This document shows positions 1 through 8,878 of a DNA stretch of 64,000 nucleotides, piece by piece (position 1 is the stretch's first letter; every line of letters starts with the position of its first letter). The notes beneath the pieces were generated by a model that searched no databases, was not told where the DNA came from, and saw only the letters and a program-made list of their open reading frames with translations. The stretch is from Mesobacillus maritimus (GTDB lineage Bacteria; Bacillota; Bacilli; Bacillales; Cytobacillaceae), in the NCBI RefSeq assembly GCF_023715205.1, contig NZ_JAMBNR010000005.1, positions 186,001 through 250,000 on the forward strand, in the 5' to 3' direction. The position numbers were made by a program, and so were the translations under genes.

Positions 1-355
1 CGCGGCGGAGAATCGCTTGAATTTTAGCGATTAGCACGTCAAAGTGAAAAGGTTTTTGAATATAATCATCGGCTCCCAATTGCATAGACATGACCATATC
101 GGTGGGATGATCCCGCGACGATAAGAAAATGATAGGAACCTTTGAGTGTGTGCGAATCATTCGACACCAGTGAAACCCATCGAATTTAGGCAACTGAATA
201 TCGATTATCACTAAATCAGGTGATAACAACGTATACTCTTGAAAAACTTTCGAAAAATCAGAAACACCATGTATCTCGTAGGACCATGTCTCTAACCGAT
301 CCTTTACTTCATGAAATAAGGTGGCATCATCTTCAATCAGCATAATTTTAAACAA
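1..355 (-). CDS. bceR: BceR-type response regulator, N-terminal part
   Basis: This is the receiver domain of a two-component response regulator, cut by the left window edge, so the C-terminal winged-helix DNA-binding domain is not visible. The translated 118 residues hold the acidic pair IEDD near residues 7-10, the phospho-acceptor Asp in VIIDIQLPKFDG, and the conserved Lys in IQKPFHFDV. The stretches LPKFDGFHWCRMIR and SRDHPTDMVMSMQLGADD are what I recall from B. subtilis BceR, which with the BceS kinase senses bacitracin-type antibiotics through the BceAB transporter. I chose a TTG start at 355 because it places a GGTGG-type ribosome site upstream; an ATG at 341 is a weaker alternative. 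The partner kinase and transporter would lie to the left of the window. Confidence 0.85.
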   Translation of the reverse strand, partial: MFKIMLIEDDATLFHEVKDRLETWSYEIHGVSDFSKVFQEYTLLSPDLVIIDIQLPKFDGFHWCRMIRTHSKVPIIFLSSRDHPTDMVMSMQLGADDYIQKPFHFDVLIAKIQAILRR

Positions 356-486
356 ACCATCCACCAACCTTCCTCAACCCATTTCACTCAAAAATAAGTA
401 TAGCAAAAAATTCCTGTTCACCATATGAAAGAAGAAAATTGAAGACGTTGTAGGATAAAAATAAAAGTTATGGGAAAAACCTCCTA

Positions 487-503
487 GGTGCCAGGCACCA
501 TCC
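487..503. repeat. GGTGCC-type dispersed palindrome, copy 1
   Basis: Palindrome GGTGCCAGGCACC followed by ATCC and an AT-rich tail that includes TTGGTAATTTAG. It lies in the 353-base gap between the divergent bceR and the amino acid binding-protein gene. The same core and a similar tail recur at about 7997, 16052 (reverse orientation, decayed), 22571, 48063 and 60855. Apart from this and the small palindrome at 627 I see nothing else in this gap. Confidence 0.8.
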
Positions 504-626
504 ATAAAATTGGTAATTTAGTTGAGGTTTGTCTGTTGTTGTCGGTGGATTTGAGGATACTCTAGCGATTGATAGGAAATGTAAGGAAAAGAAATTTGGA
601 GAAGCCTAGGGCTAGTATACGACTGA

Positions 627-639
627 TTATTCAGAATAA
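627..639. promoter_or_regulatory. Short palindrome upstream of the amino acid ABC importer
   Basis: TTATTCAGAATAA is a perfect palindrome around a central A, 70 bases upstream of the binding-protein start. It loosely resembles a CodY box (AATTTTCWGAAAATT) but with about five mismatches, so it is only a candidate operator. Confidence 0.3.
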
Positions 640-708
640 ACCGTCAATATAAAAGTTTACTCAATTATATGAACTTTGTGATAATTGGTAATAAAGGGGG
701 AGAGCTAT

Positions 709-1524
709 TTGAAAAAAGGATTTTTATTATCACTAATGCTCAGTTTTGTTTTGGTTTTGCTAGCAGCATGTGGTGGAAGTGAGGAGTCATCTGGTGAATC
801 GAATGATGGTTCTAGTAATGAATCTGGGGATAGTCAAGTTTATACAGTAGCAACCGATAGCAATTTCGTGCCGTTTGAGTTTCAAAATCCTGATACAGGG
901 GAAATGGAAGGGTTTGATATCGAATTGATTCAAGCACTTGCGGATGAAGCGGGCGTGGAAATTCAGTTTGAAACGCTAGAATTTAGCGGGCTGATTGCCG
1001 GAATGGAAAGTGGACGATTCGAAATTGGGATTGCTGGAATTACGATTACCGATGAACGAAAAGAAAAAATTGAATTCTCTGATCCGTATTACGATGCAGG
1101 TTTAATTACGGTAGTCCAAGCAGATAACGAAGACATTACGTCCATGGATGATCTTTCAGGGAAAAAGGTTGCAACACGAACAGGATCTACTAGTTTTGAT
1201 TACTTAACAGAAAATTACCCGGATGCAGAAGTGATTCCATTTGAAGGAATCGTTGAAGCTTATATGGAGCTACGCAGTGGTCGAATTGATGCCGTTGTCT
1301 ATGATTCTCCGAACGCATTATATTACGTAAATGAAAAAGCAGATGGTAGCTTGAAAACAGTTGGGGATATTGCCGAAGCACAGCAATACGGGATAGCCTT
1401 TAAACAAGGTTCAGAGCTTGTTTCACCTTTCAACGAAGCACTTGCTAAATTCAAAGAAGATGGCACCTATGATGACATTTACGAAAAATGGTTTGGGGAG
1501 CGCCCATTCGGCACAGAGAAATAA
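709..1524 (+). CDS. Polar amino acid ABC transporter substrate-binding lipoprotein
   Basis: This is the extracellular binding protein of an amino acid ABC importer, anchored to the outer face of the membrane by a lipid. The signal peptide ends in lipobox LAAC (Cys about residue 21), followed by a Ser/Gly-rich linker and then a type 3 periplasmic-binding fold (SBP_bac_3) with the family signature [19 protein letters not shown] chose the TTG at 709, 24 bases inside the longest ORF, because AAAGGGGGAG sits just upstream and the N-terminus becomes a clean MKKGF-type signal. The permease and ATPase follow at 1783 and 2439. The family includes GlnH and ArtP; the sequence does not settle whether the ligand is glutamine, arginine or another polar amino acid. 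Confidence 0.9.
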   Translation: MKKGFLLSLMLSFVLVLLAACGGSEESSGESNDGSSNESGDSQVYTVATDSNFVPFEFQNPDTGEMEGFDIELIQALADEAGVEIQFETLEFSGLIAGMESGRFEIGIAGITITDERKEKIEFSDPYYDAGLITVVQADNEDITSMDDLSGKKVATRTGSTSFDYLTENYPDAEVIPFEGIVEAYMELRSGRIDAVVYDSPNALYYVNEKADGSLKTVGDIAEAQQYGIAFKQGSELVSPFNEALAKFKEDGTYDDIYEKWFGERPFGTEK

Positions 1525-1532
1525 ACACCTGA

Positions 1533-1571
1533 TAAAAAGTGTAGCAAGTTCAATCTTGTTACACTTTTTTT
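1533..1571 (+). terminator. Hairpin terminator between binding protein and permease
   Basis: AAAAGTGTAGCAAG pairs with CTTGTTACACTTTT (one G-T pair) and is followed by a T run. It lies inside the transporter gene set, so it probably makes the binding protein more abundant than the permease and ATPase through partial read-through. The remaining 200 bases before the permease show no other clear signal. Confidence 0.75.
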
Positions 1572-1782
1572 ACACTTAGATTAGTGACCTACACGAGGCT
1601 CTTATCATTCAGTAGGTTAGTTCGATTCGAAGCGGATTGTCATAAAAACATTGCGTAATGGCAAGCTTACCTTCCTAGCATGTGAAGCTGCTTAAAGGGT
1701 AAAAACATCAATAAACGAAATCTCTCATCTTGAATGCAAAAGCAATTGCCAAGAAGAGAGCAATTATAAGAGGGGAGAGAAC

Positions 1783-2439
1783 ATGGAAGTATTTTTAAAC
1801 TCAGAATATATCAAACCAATGCCTTATCTATTAGAAGGATTAGTATATACATTGCTCATCACTTTTGCCGGGCTTTTCTTCGGCTTTATTATCGGGGCCT
1901 TCACCGGTCTAGGGCGATTATCAAAGAATAAATTCATTTACGGTCTATCATCTGTGTATGTTGAAGTGATCCGGGGAACGCCATTATTGGCACAAATTCT
2001 CTTTATCTACTTCGGATTATCACAGCTAATGGATATTAACATGCACAAACTCGTGGCTGCTATTTTAGCCATTGCACTCAACGCCGGCGCCTATATCGCC
2101 GAAATCGTTCGCGGAGCTGTACATTCCATTGACAAAGGCCAAATGGAAGCTGGACGTTCCATCGGCTTAACCAAAGGTCAAACGATGCGGTATATTATTT
2201 GGCCACAAGCATTTAAGCGGATGATTCCGCCACTTGGTAACCAATTTGTGATTAGCTTAAAAGATACGTCGTTATTTTCAGCCATCGCGGTGGGGGAAAT
2301 GGTATATAAAGCGAAAACCTATTATGCTACGACATTTACACCTTTTGAAACATTAACCATGGTTTGTGTGCTTTATTTACTCATTACAATTCCAACCTCA
2401 ATTTATTTAAGAAGGGTTGAAAGGAGACTCGATGTTTAA
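1783..2439 (+). CDS. Polar amino acid ABC transporter permease
   Basis: An integral membrane subunit of the HisM/GlnP-type amino acid permease family, 218 residues, with about five hydrophobic spans beginning near residue 17. The ATPase-coupling EAA loop is visible as [20 protein letters not shown] around residues 120-140. It forms the channel for the ligand delivered by the lipoprotein encoded at 709. A strong AGAGGGGAGAG ribosome site precedes the ATG at 1783. The stop codon shares a base with the ATG of the next gene (TAATG), so translation of the two is coupled. Length is typical for the family. Confidence 0.93.
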   Translation: MEVFLNSEYIKPMPYLLEGLVYTLLITFAGLFFGFIIGAFTGLGRLSKNKFIYGLSSVYVEVIRGTPLLAQILFIYFGLSQLMDINMHKLVAAILAIALNAGAYIAEIVRGAVHSIDKGQMEAGRSIGLTKGQTMRYIIWPQAFKRMIPPLGNQFVISLKDTSLFSAIAVGEMVYKAKTYYATTFTPFETLTMVCVLYLLITIPTSIYLRRVERRLDV

Positions 2440-3161
2440 TGATACAAGTAAAAGATTTGCATAAATCGTTTGGAAAACTTGAAGTATTAAAAGGAATTGA
2501 CGCTGAGATCAAAGAAAAAGAGGTTGTTTGTGTAATCGGTCCTTCTGGTTCGGGCAAAAGTACTTTCTTACGTTGTTTAAATCTGTTAGAAGAAGTAACA
2601 AGCGGTGAGGTATATGTGGACGGAGAATCGTTAACTGACCCAAAAATTGATATCAATTCAATTCGCTCTCGGGTAGGAATGGTGTTTCAGCATTTTAATC
2701 TTTTTCCACATATGACCGTACTTGAAAATATTACGTTAGGGCCACGAAAGATTAAAGGTTATACAGACGCACAAGCCGAAGCAGTTGCCTTGCCTTTACT
2801 TGAGAAAGTCGGTTTATCAGACAAAGCGAGAGTTTATCCTGAAAGTTTATCAGGCGGTCAAAAGCAACGAGTAGCCATTGCACGGTCACTGGCAATGGAG
2901 CCGAAAGTGATGCTGTTTGATGAACCGACGTCAGCACTCGATCCGGAACTGGTTGGAGACGTACTACAGGTCATGAAAGACTTAGCGAGCGAAGGAATGA
3001 CCATGGTCGTGGTCACGCATGAAATGGGCTTCGCTAAAGAAGTCGGTGACAGGGTTATTTTTATGGATGAAGGAATTGTCATGGAAGAAGGTTCACCAAA
3101 CCAAATCTTTGAAGATCCGCAAAATAGTCGGACACAATCATTTTTAAGTAAAGTTTTATAA
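2439..3161 (+). CDS. Polar amino acid ABC transporter ATP-binding protein
   Basis: The cytoplasmic ATPase of the amino acid importer, 240 residues. Walker A is GPSGSGKST (residues about 32-40), the Q-loop lies in [16 protein letters not shown], the ABC signature is LSGGQ, Walker B is [13 protein letters not shown], and the switch His is in VVTHEMGF. Together these are a complete and probably active nucleotide-binding domain of the GlnQ/ArtR/HisP class. It overlaps the permease by one base, so the three genes 709, 1783 and 2439 form one transporter unit. No strong terminator follows at once; the next clear one is at 3346. Confidence 0.95.
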   Translation: MIQVKDLHKSFGKLEVLKGIDAEIKEKEVVCVIGPSGSGKSTFLRCLNLLEEVTSGEVYVDGESLTDPKIDINSIRSRVGMVFQHFNLFPHMTVLENITLGPRKIKGYTDAQAEAVALPLLEKVGLSDKARVYPESLSGGQKQRVAIARSLAMEPKVMLFDEPTSALDPELVGDVLQVMKDLASEGMTMVVVTHEMGFAKEVGDRVIFMDEGIVMEEGSPNQIFEDPQNSRTQSFLSKVL

Positions 3162-3345
3162 TGATCTTTTATAAGAAAACAAAGCATCCCTTAAATAGAA
3201 TTCCTCTATGCATTCTTTATTTTTGTCAGACATAAATGTTTGTACCTGAACGAAGTGTTTCCGTTTAAACGAATCTCAATCAGCACCAGTGAATGGAGCT
3301 CAACAATTTGTATAATTATGATGGATAATCGAAAACTAATTATAA

Positions 3346-3381
3346 GAAAAAACTCAGGACTAGTAAGGTTCTGAGTTTTTC
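3346..3381 (+). terminator. Rho-independent terminator
   Basis: AAAAACTCAGGAC pairs with GTTCTGAGTTTTT and ends in T residues, closing the amino acid transporter operon just before the next gene. Confidence 0.75.
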
Positions 3382-3416
3382 TATTCTGAAAATTTATTTG
3401 GCGGTGTAATGCATTA

Positions 3417-6182
3417 ATGGGAAACATTAGCCTGTTTACGAACTATAATTCCATCCTTTTTATCTTATCGATTATCACGTCTATCCTCACTTCTTATACT
3501 GCGATAGAACTCGTCGTAAGAGCAAGAGACTTATATGGGATGAAAAGAGCATCTTGGTTGCTAGGCAGTGCTTTTAATCTAGGGCTTGGAATCTGGTCGA
3601 TGCATTATATCGGGATTCTGGCGCTTATGATGCCGCATCCGGTAGAGTATTCTCCTTTAAATTTCTTGTTAACGTTTGTCTTGGCTTTTTTGTTATCGAC
3701 TATTCCTCTCTTTATTGTCGTTACCGAAAAGATAGTCGCATTTCGCGCAACAATTAGCGGAGTCCTCATGGGGATTGGAATAGGAGTCAGCCACGGTAGT
3801 GGAATGAGCACCTTCCATCAGCAATATGAGTTTTCTTATGATCCTGTCCTTACTTTAGGCGGGGTAATATTTAGTTGCATTTGTTCTACTCTCGCTTTTA
3901 AAACCTTTATCACCCAAGGTGCTTATTTTTGGGGTAAATTAAAAAGTGGTCTGTTATTAGGCAGTGCCATTAGCGGCTTGCATTATCTCGCAATGCTCGC
4001 AACGGATTTCGTTTATCATTATGATGGGCATAGTGAACATTTTACGCCAATGGTCAAGACAACTTTATTAGGCATTGGCGTCGAAACCACCATTGTTATG
4101 GTTGGTATTCTTTTATTGGTGATCACTAAAATCGATCAAAAAATGGATACTCAAAAAGAAACGATTCAATTAAATGAACAATACTACAAGTCTTTGTACG
4201 AACAAAACCCAGACACGATTCTAACATTCGATTTAGAAGGTCGCTTTTTAACTGCAAACCAAGCGTTAACTTCATTGTTTGGCTACCGGATTGAGGACCT
4301 TGTGAACAAACCGTTTACACCTTATATTGTTAAACAGGATTTGGAAAAAGCACAAAGTAATTTTAAAAAGGCAGTGGAAGGAACGGTCAATGCATTTGAG
4401 TGCGTAATTATCGATTCAGAGGGGAATCATCGACAGAACAAGGTAATCAATATTCCAATTGTCATAAACGGGAAAGTCATAGGAGTCTACAGTATTATCA
4501 AAGATGTCACTGAACTAAAACAAGCTGAGCAGGAGTTGCTGGAGGCTGAGGCGAAATATCGGAGCCTAGTGGAACACTCACTTGTTGGCGTCTATATTTT
4601 ACAAGATAATCGTATGGTTTACGTCAACCCTGGTTTATGTGAAATAATTGGTTACTCTTATGAAGAAGCCATTACGAAGAGCTTAGATGAAATTATTCAT
4701 CCTGACGACATTAATAAAGTGAAAAACAATGTTCAAAGAAGATTAGCGGGATCGGACACAACCAATACATATCAATACCGGGCGCTTAAGAGAGACAGAA
4801 CCGTCATTACTTTACAAGTTTATGGAACAAAAATTATGTATAATGGGAAAAATGCGGTAATTGGGACTGTAATTGATGTAACGGAACAACAGCAAAATGA
4901 AGCAATCATAAAGCATATGGCGTACCATGACCAACTAACAGACTTGCCTAACCGAAATCTTTTCTATAAAAGGATAACGGAATTGATCGACATTTCCACC
5001 AAACTGGAAAGCGAGTTTGCCTTATTGTTTGTGGACCTCGACCGATTCAAACTAGTAAATGATAATCTAGGTCATGAAATAGGAGACCAATTACTAATAA
5101 AGATTGCGGATAAAATGAAAAGCTGTCTACGCGAAAATGATCTGATTTCAAGACATGGTGGCGATGAATTCACGATTTTGCTATCAGATTCAAATTTAGA
5201 TACAGCTGTACACCTCGCAAAACAAATCTTAGCGGAATTATCCAAACCAGTCACACTTAGGAATCATGAAATAGTCATAACCCCAAGCATCGGAATGGTT
5301 CTTTTTCCGCGTGATGGGGTAGATCCGGATACTTTAATTCAACATGCAGATATCGCAATGTATCATGCGAAAAAGCAAGGCTCCAATCGCTTTCAAATCT
5401 TTGCTCAGGAATTGATGAAACAAAAAGAAAATGAGATTAAGATGGACATGGACCTAAGAAAAGCGCTAGAAAGGAACGAACTTTTTCTGGTTTATCAACC
5501 GCAGTTCAATCTTGAAAGTAAAGAAATCATTGGGGTTGAAGCATTAATTCGCTGGAACCATCCGGAAAAAGGGGTCATTGCTCCGAGTGAATTCATTCCT
5601 TTCGCTGAAGAGTCTGGTTTAATATTTCGAATTGGGGAGTGGGCGATTCGTGAAGCTTGTCAACAAAATAAAAACTGGCAAGCTCAAGGATTTCCGCCCA
5701 TTACGATATCGGTGAATATCTCACCAAAACAATTCCAAGCACATTTAGTGAAACAGATTGAAACAATCTTGCGGGAGACAGAACTCGGAGCCAACTATTT
5801 AGAACTTGAAATCACTGAAAATATTACAATGGATGTCGAGTGTGCTATCGTAATTTTGCAAGACCTAAAGAAAATTGGAGTCAACATCAGTATTGATGAC
5901 TTTGGAACGGGTTACAGTTCTCTTTCATATCTAAAAAAATTTCCAATCGATAAATTAAAAATTGATCAATCCTTTATCCGTGATATCTGTTCGGCAAGTG
6001 ATCGAACACTCGTAATGACTATCATTATGATGGCCCATCATTTAAATCTGAAAGTCATAGCAGAAGGAGTCGAGACCGAAGAGCATGTTCGCTTTTTGAA
6101 AAAGCATCATTGTGACGAAGCCCAAGGCTATTATTTTAGTCAAGCGGTTTCAGCGGAAGAGATGGAAGTGTTTTGGAAATAA
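3417..6182 (+). CDS. MHYT-PAS-PAS-GGDEF-EAL cyclic-di-GMP protein (DgcW/YkoW type)
   Basis: A 921-residue membrane sensor that can make and break the second messenger cyclic di-GMP. Domains in order: an MHYT sensor with about seven membrane spans (residues 1-245, motifs SMHYIG and SGLHYLAM, proposed to bind copper or a gas), two PAS domains (about 257-370 and 378-495), GGDEF (about 500-660) and EAL (about 675-915). The cyclase motif GGDEF is intact near residue 581, and an RxxD inhibitory site (REND) lies five residues before it. The phosphodiesterase motif is intact as EALIRW (residue 708), with DDFGTG and AEGVE, so both activities look possible. B. subtilis YkoW (DgcW) has the same layout with one PAS domain fewer. 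The ribosome site GGCGGTG is only moderate. Confidence 0.92.
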   Translation: MGNISLFTNYNSILFILSIITSILTSYTAIELVVRARDLYGMKRASWLLGSAFNLGLGIWSMHYIGILALMMPHPVEYSPLNFLLTFVLAFLLSTIPLFIVVTEKIVAFRATISGVLMGIGIGVSHGSGMSTFHQQYEFSYDPVLTLGGVIFSCICSTLAFKTFITQGAYFWGKLKSGLLLGSAISGLHYLAMLATDFVYHYDGHSEHFTPMVKTTLLGIGVETTIVMVGILLLVITKIDQKMDTQKETIQLNEQYYKSLYEQNPDTILTFDLEGRFLTANQALTSLFGYRIEDLVNKPFTPYIVKQDLEKAQSNFKKAVEGTVNAFECVIIDSEGNHRQNKVINIPIVINGKVIGVYSIIKDVTELKQAEQELLEAEAKYRSLVEHSLVGVYILQDNRMVYVNPGLCEIIGYSYEEAITKSLDEIIHPDDINKVKNNVQRRLAGSDTTNTYQYRALKRDRTVITLQVYGTKIMYNGKNAVIGTVIDVTEQQQNEAIIKHMAYHDQLTDLPNRNLFYKRITELIDISTKLESEFALLFVDLDRFKLVNDNLGHEIGDQLLIKIADKMKSCLRENDLISRHGGDEFTILLSDSNLDTAVHLAKQILAELSKPVTLRNHEIVITPSIGMVLFPRDGVDPDTLIQHADIAMYHAKKQGSNRFQIFAQELMKQKENEIKMDMDLRKALERNELFLVYQPQFNLESKEIIGVEALIRWNHPEKGVIAPSEFIPFAEESGLIFRIGEWAIREACQQNKNWQAQGFPPITISVNISPKQFQAHLVKQIETILRETELGANYLELEITENITMDVECAIVILQDLKKIGVNISIDDFGTGYSSLSYLKKFPIDKLKIDQSFIRDICSASDRTLVMTIIMMAHHLNLKVIAEGVETEEHVRFLKKHHCDEAQGYYFSQAVSAEEMEVFWK

Positions 6183-6232
6183 AAATCTTTTTGGTCTCAA
6201 ATGACAAAGAAGAAACAGCAAAAAAACTGTAA

Positions 6233-6440
6233 GGACAGAAATCAGAGTCCTCGCGAGAAATCTGTCTAACAAGCAGCGTTTGGAGGACAGAAATTAGAGT
6301 CTCTGCGAGGAATCTGTCTAACAATTAGCGTTTGAAGGGCAGAAATTAGAAAATCCGTGTGGAATGTGTCTAACAAGCAGCGTTTGAAAGACAGAAAGAA
6401 GATCTCCCACAGGAAACAGTCACCAACCAGCGTTTTTGGC
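6233..6440. repeat. Four tandem 52-bp repeats
   Basis: Units begin at 6233, 6285, 6337 and 6389, each exactly 52 bp. The shared pattern is a GGACAGAAAT start, a variable GAG..GCGAGGAAT middle, TCTGTCTAACAAGCAGCG, then TTTGAA. Units 1 to 3 are close; unit 4 has drifted. GACAGA near the start of a unit and TCTGTC 27 bases later form an inverted repeat. The array fills most of the 307-base gap between two convergent genes and has no coding potential that I believe. Confidence 0.85.
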
Positions 6441-6489
6441 AGGCTCATTTTATTAAGTTTGTCTATAGTCATCTTAGGGCTATACAAAA

Positions 6490-6891
6490 TCAATTCTTGT
6501 TTAAAAAGGAATTCACATGCTCCACTTTTACTTGTAAAAATACGTTTAAAACAAAGAACACGACAGCTAAGACAAGGAAATTAGGGAAAACCATTAATAA
6601 AATCAGAAGCGACTCGTTTCCTAAAAGAATGAAGGATAATCCTAGCATAAATAATGGGAAAGATATGTTATAAAGCCAAAAATGAAGTTGAGCTAGTTTC
6701 GTTTCGCCAGCTTTTGGGAAGAGAACGTAAATAATTCCGAATAGAGCCATTGAGGCCCAACCAATTAGATTAATATGTGCGTGTGCTCCAGATAGACGAT
6801 GATCACCAATGATTTCCATCGTTAATCCCATCGCAACTCCAACTAAAAAATAGAAAGCAGCTAGCTTTAAAAACCAAATCCCTACTCTCAT
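6490..6891 (-). CDS. Small four-span membrane protein resembling heme-copper oxidase subunit I
   Basis: A 133-residue integral membrane protein with about four hydrophobic spans. The segment GAHAHINLIGWASMALFGII resembles the His-containing transmembrane pattern HAHxxLxGW of cbb3-type and NorB-type oxidase subunit I, and similar short proteins are often annotated as cytochrome-c-oxidase-like. It has too few spans and His residues to be a catalytic subunit, so its role is unknown; heme or gas binding would be inference. The start is well supported: AAGGGGG lies seven bases before the ATG. It stands alone, convergent with the cyclic-di-GMP gene and divergent from the hydrolase at 7074. Confidence 0.75.
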   Translation of the reverse strand: MRVGIWFLKLAAFYFLVGVAMGLTMEIIGDHRLSGAHAHINLIGWASMALFGIIYVLFPKAGETKLAQLHFWLYNISFPLFMLGLSFILLGNESLLILLMVFPNFLVLAVVFFVLNVFLQVKVEHVNSFLNKN

Positions 6892-7073
6892 AATTTAACC
6901 CCCTTATGTGTTGAACAATATAATTTTATTAGGGGTTATGGGTATTTATTCCTAACCTATTTGACCTATAAAATATTAGAGCAAGGATTTTTTCAAGTTT
7001 ACCTATAGTAAAACGAAAGAATCTGTAAATGATTAGAAAAAGGATGCTTTGTTAAAAGGAAGGAATTTCGAAA

Positions 7074-7988
7074 ATGAAGCGAAAACTAGACGTAAAAGCC
7101 AAAATAAAATCAATCACAACAGATGCGAGCACAGCAGATATTCAAATATATTTAGATTATTATCAATTAAATTGGTCCGATGTTTATCATCATTATGAGT
7201 TTTACCAAATAAAGCGGGAAAATATATTCCTTCAGAGTTTTACCCCTAATGAGCCAATCGGCCGTGTGGTTGTCTTACATGGTTACTTAGATCATTCAGG
7301 TTCCCTGCGGAATTTAATCGATCATCTCTTAGCAGAACGATATCAAGTGATGACGTTTGATTTGCCAGGGCATGGGTTGTCTTCTGGGCCAAGAGCTGAG
7401 ATCACAGCCTTTGATGACTATGTTCACGTTTTTGAAGACTTGGTCAATAACAGGTTCAAAGATACAGATTTGCCGTTAGCCGTTGTAGCCCATAGTACCG
7501 GAGGAGCAATTTGTATCGACTATTTATTGGAAAGCTCTTCTCCATTTGAAAAAGTTATCTTACTGGCACCGTTAGTGCGATCCTATCGTTGGTATAGCTC
7601 GAGATTGGGTTTTTTACTGATCAACCATTTTTTAAAAGAAATTAAACGGGTCTTTAAACGGAATTCCTCAAATCATAACTATCTCGAAGTGGTAAAACAG
7701 GACCCACTACAACATGACAAGCTCCCGCTAATATGGTTTGAAGCGTTACATACATGGTATCGAAGGATTCAAAAGAAGGCACCGTCACTTAAAAGGATTT
7801 TTGTTATCCAAGGCGACCAGGACCAAACGGTCGACTGGCAATACAACTTATCTTTTATCAAAAAGAAATTCCCAAACTGTACCATCTGCACAATACATGG
7901 AGGCAATCACCAATTACTAAATGAAGATAAACTATACTTAGAAACCACATTACACTTCATTCACAAAGCATTAGAAGACATGGAATGA
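7074..7988 (+). CDS. Alpha/beta hydrolase, monoacylglycerol-lipase/lysophospholipase-like
   Basis: A 304-residue cytoplasmic alpha/beta hydrolase of the serine aminopeptidase S33 (Hydrolase_4) group. The order of signatures is VVLHGYLDHSG (oxyanion strand), FDLPGHGLSSGPR, the nucleophile elbow AHSTGG near residue 142, the acid in IQGDQDQTVDW, and the catalytic His in GGNHQLLNE. GHGxSxG and the HSTGG elbow are usual in lysophospholipase-like enzymes. No signal peptide is seen. AAGGAAGG precedes the ATG. The exact substrate cannot be read from the sequence. The gene is followed by a dispersed palindrome and by a broken esterase gene. Confidence 0.85.
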   Translation: MKRKLDVKAKIKSITTDASTADIQIYLDYYQLNWSDVYHHYEFYQIKRENIFLQSFTPNEPIGRVVVLHGYLDHSGSLRNLIDHLLAERYQVMTFDLPGHGLSSGPRAEITAFDDYVHVFEDLVNNRFKDTDLPLAVVAHSTGGAICIDYLLESSSPFEKVILLAPLVRSYRWYSSRLGFLLINHFLKEIKRVFKRNSSNHNYLEVVKQDPLQHDKLPLIWFEALHTWYRRIQKKAPSLKRIFVIQGDQDQTVDWQYNLSFIKKKFPNCTICTIHGGNHQLLNEDKLYLETTLHFIHKALEDME

Positions 7989-7996
7989 ATTTGGAA

Positions 7997-8013
7997 GGTG
8001 CCAGGCACCATCC
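7997..8013. repeat. GGTGCC-type dispersed palindrome, copy 2
   Basis: GGTGCCAGGCACC, then ATCCAGTAATTGTTAATTG. Core and tail match the copy at 487, and the reverse complement of the decayed copy at 16052. Confidence 0.85.
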
Positions 8014-8043
8014 AGTAATTGTTAATTGAAAGTGGGGGAGTTT

Positions 8044-8816
8044 ATGATAGAAATGTTTTCGGTTTCGTTATTTGGGAAGGATCGAAAAATTCGTGTTTAC
8101 CTTCCGAAAAGCTATCAACATGGTTTATCTCGTCGTTATCCTGTTTTGTATCTGCACGATGGCCAGAATGTGTTTGGAAACGAGGAGGCGATTAACGGTG
8201 TTTCACTAAAATTGCACAAATATTTAGATGATCAAGAACTTGATTTGATTGTTGTGGCGATTGATCAAAATACAGAAGGGGAAGAAAGAGTTAATGAATA
8301 TTGCCCCTGGAAAAACGGCACTTTCACCGAAAAGTTAATCGGATCTATCCCGACTTACGGGGGAAAGGGAAGGAGTATATAAAGTTTATCGTCGAAAATT
8401 TAAAGCCGCATATCGACCATACATATCGAACAAATCCTGAACAAGCTTATATGGCTGGGATTTCCTTGGGTGGGCTGATTTCGACGTATGCCGCTTGTTG
8501 CTATCCGCATATTTTCAAAAGAGTGGCCGCCCTATCCGCAGCTTATTACAGAAACCAAGAAGAAATAGAAAATATCATTACAAAGAGTGATTTATCTTCC
8601 CTTGAAAAAATTTACTTAGATTGCGGCACAGCAGAAGCTGGCGAAAACGATAGAGTGAGTGAGCTGTTTCTGGACTCCAATCAAACAGTTTTCCAACTGT
8701 TGAAAATCAAAGTGAAACTAGCGGAGTCTCGTCAAATCGAAGGCGCACTACATAACTATGAAACATTTAAGCGGCGATTTCCCGATGTCATCAAGTTTTT
8801 AACATCTGAAACCTAG
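8044..8816 (+). pseudogene. Esterase-family alpha/beta hydrolase, split by a -1 frameshift
   Basis: Two overlapping reading frames together encode one putative esterase (esterase D/YbbA-like family). The first frame gives RYPVLYLHDGQNVFG and NEYCPWKNGTF; it runs into TAA at 8380. The second frame supplies YIKFIVENLKPHIDHTYRT, the nucleophile elbow GISLGG, the LDCGTAE acid region and HNYETFKRRFP with the likely catalytic His. Continuity requires stepping back one base near 8359-8372, in a run of five G, three A and three G. This equals one missing base, through real decay or a sequencing error. The heptamer A_AAG_GGA in this run also fits the X_XXY_YYZ slippery pattern. Start chosen at the ATG after GTGGGGGAG. 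Confidence 0.8.
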
Positions 8817-8824
8817 AATACTAG

Positions 8825-8871
8825 AAAAAGGGAGCATTCCTCCTACTTGTACGGTGGAATACTCCTTTTTT
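8825..8871. terminator. Bidirectional terminator
   Basis: AAAAAGGGAGCATTCC pairs with GGAATACTCCTTTTT. A runs to the left and T runs to the right let it serve both the esterase gene and the convergent pabB/C gene. Confidence 0.8.
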
Positions 8872-8878
8872 TCTACTT

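Noticed and set aside
627-639. CodY box upstream of the amino acid importer
   Set aside because: The palindrome is clear but has about five mismatches to the CodY consensus, so it is listed only as a generic candidate operator.
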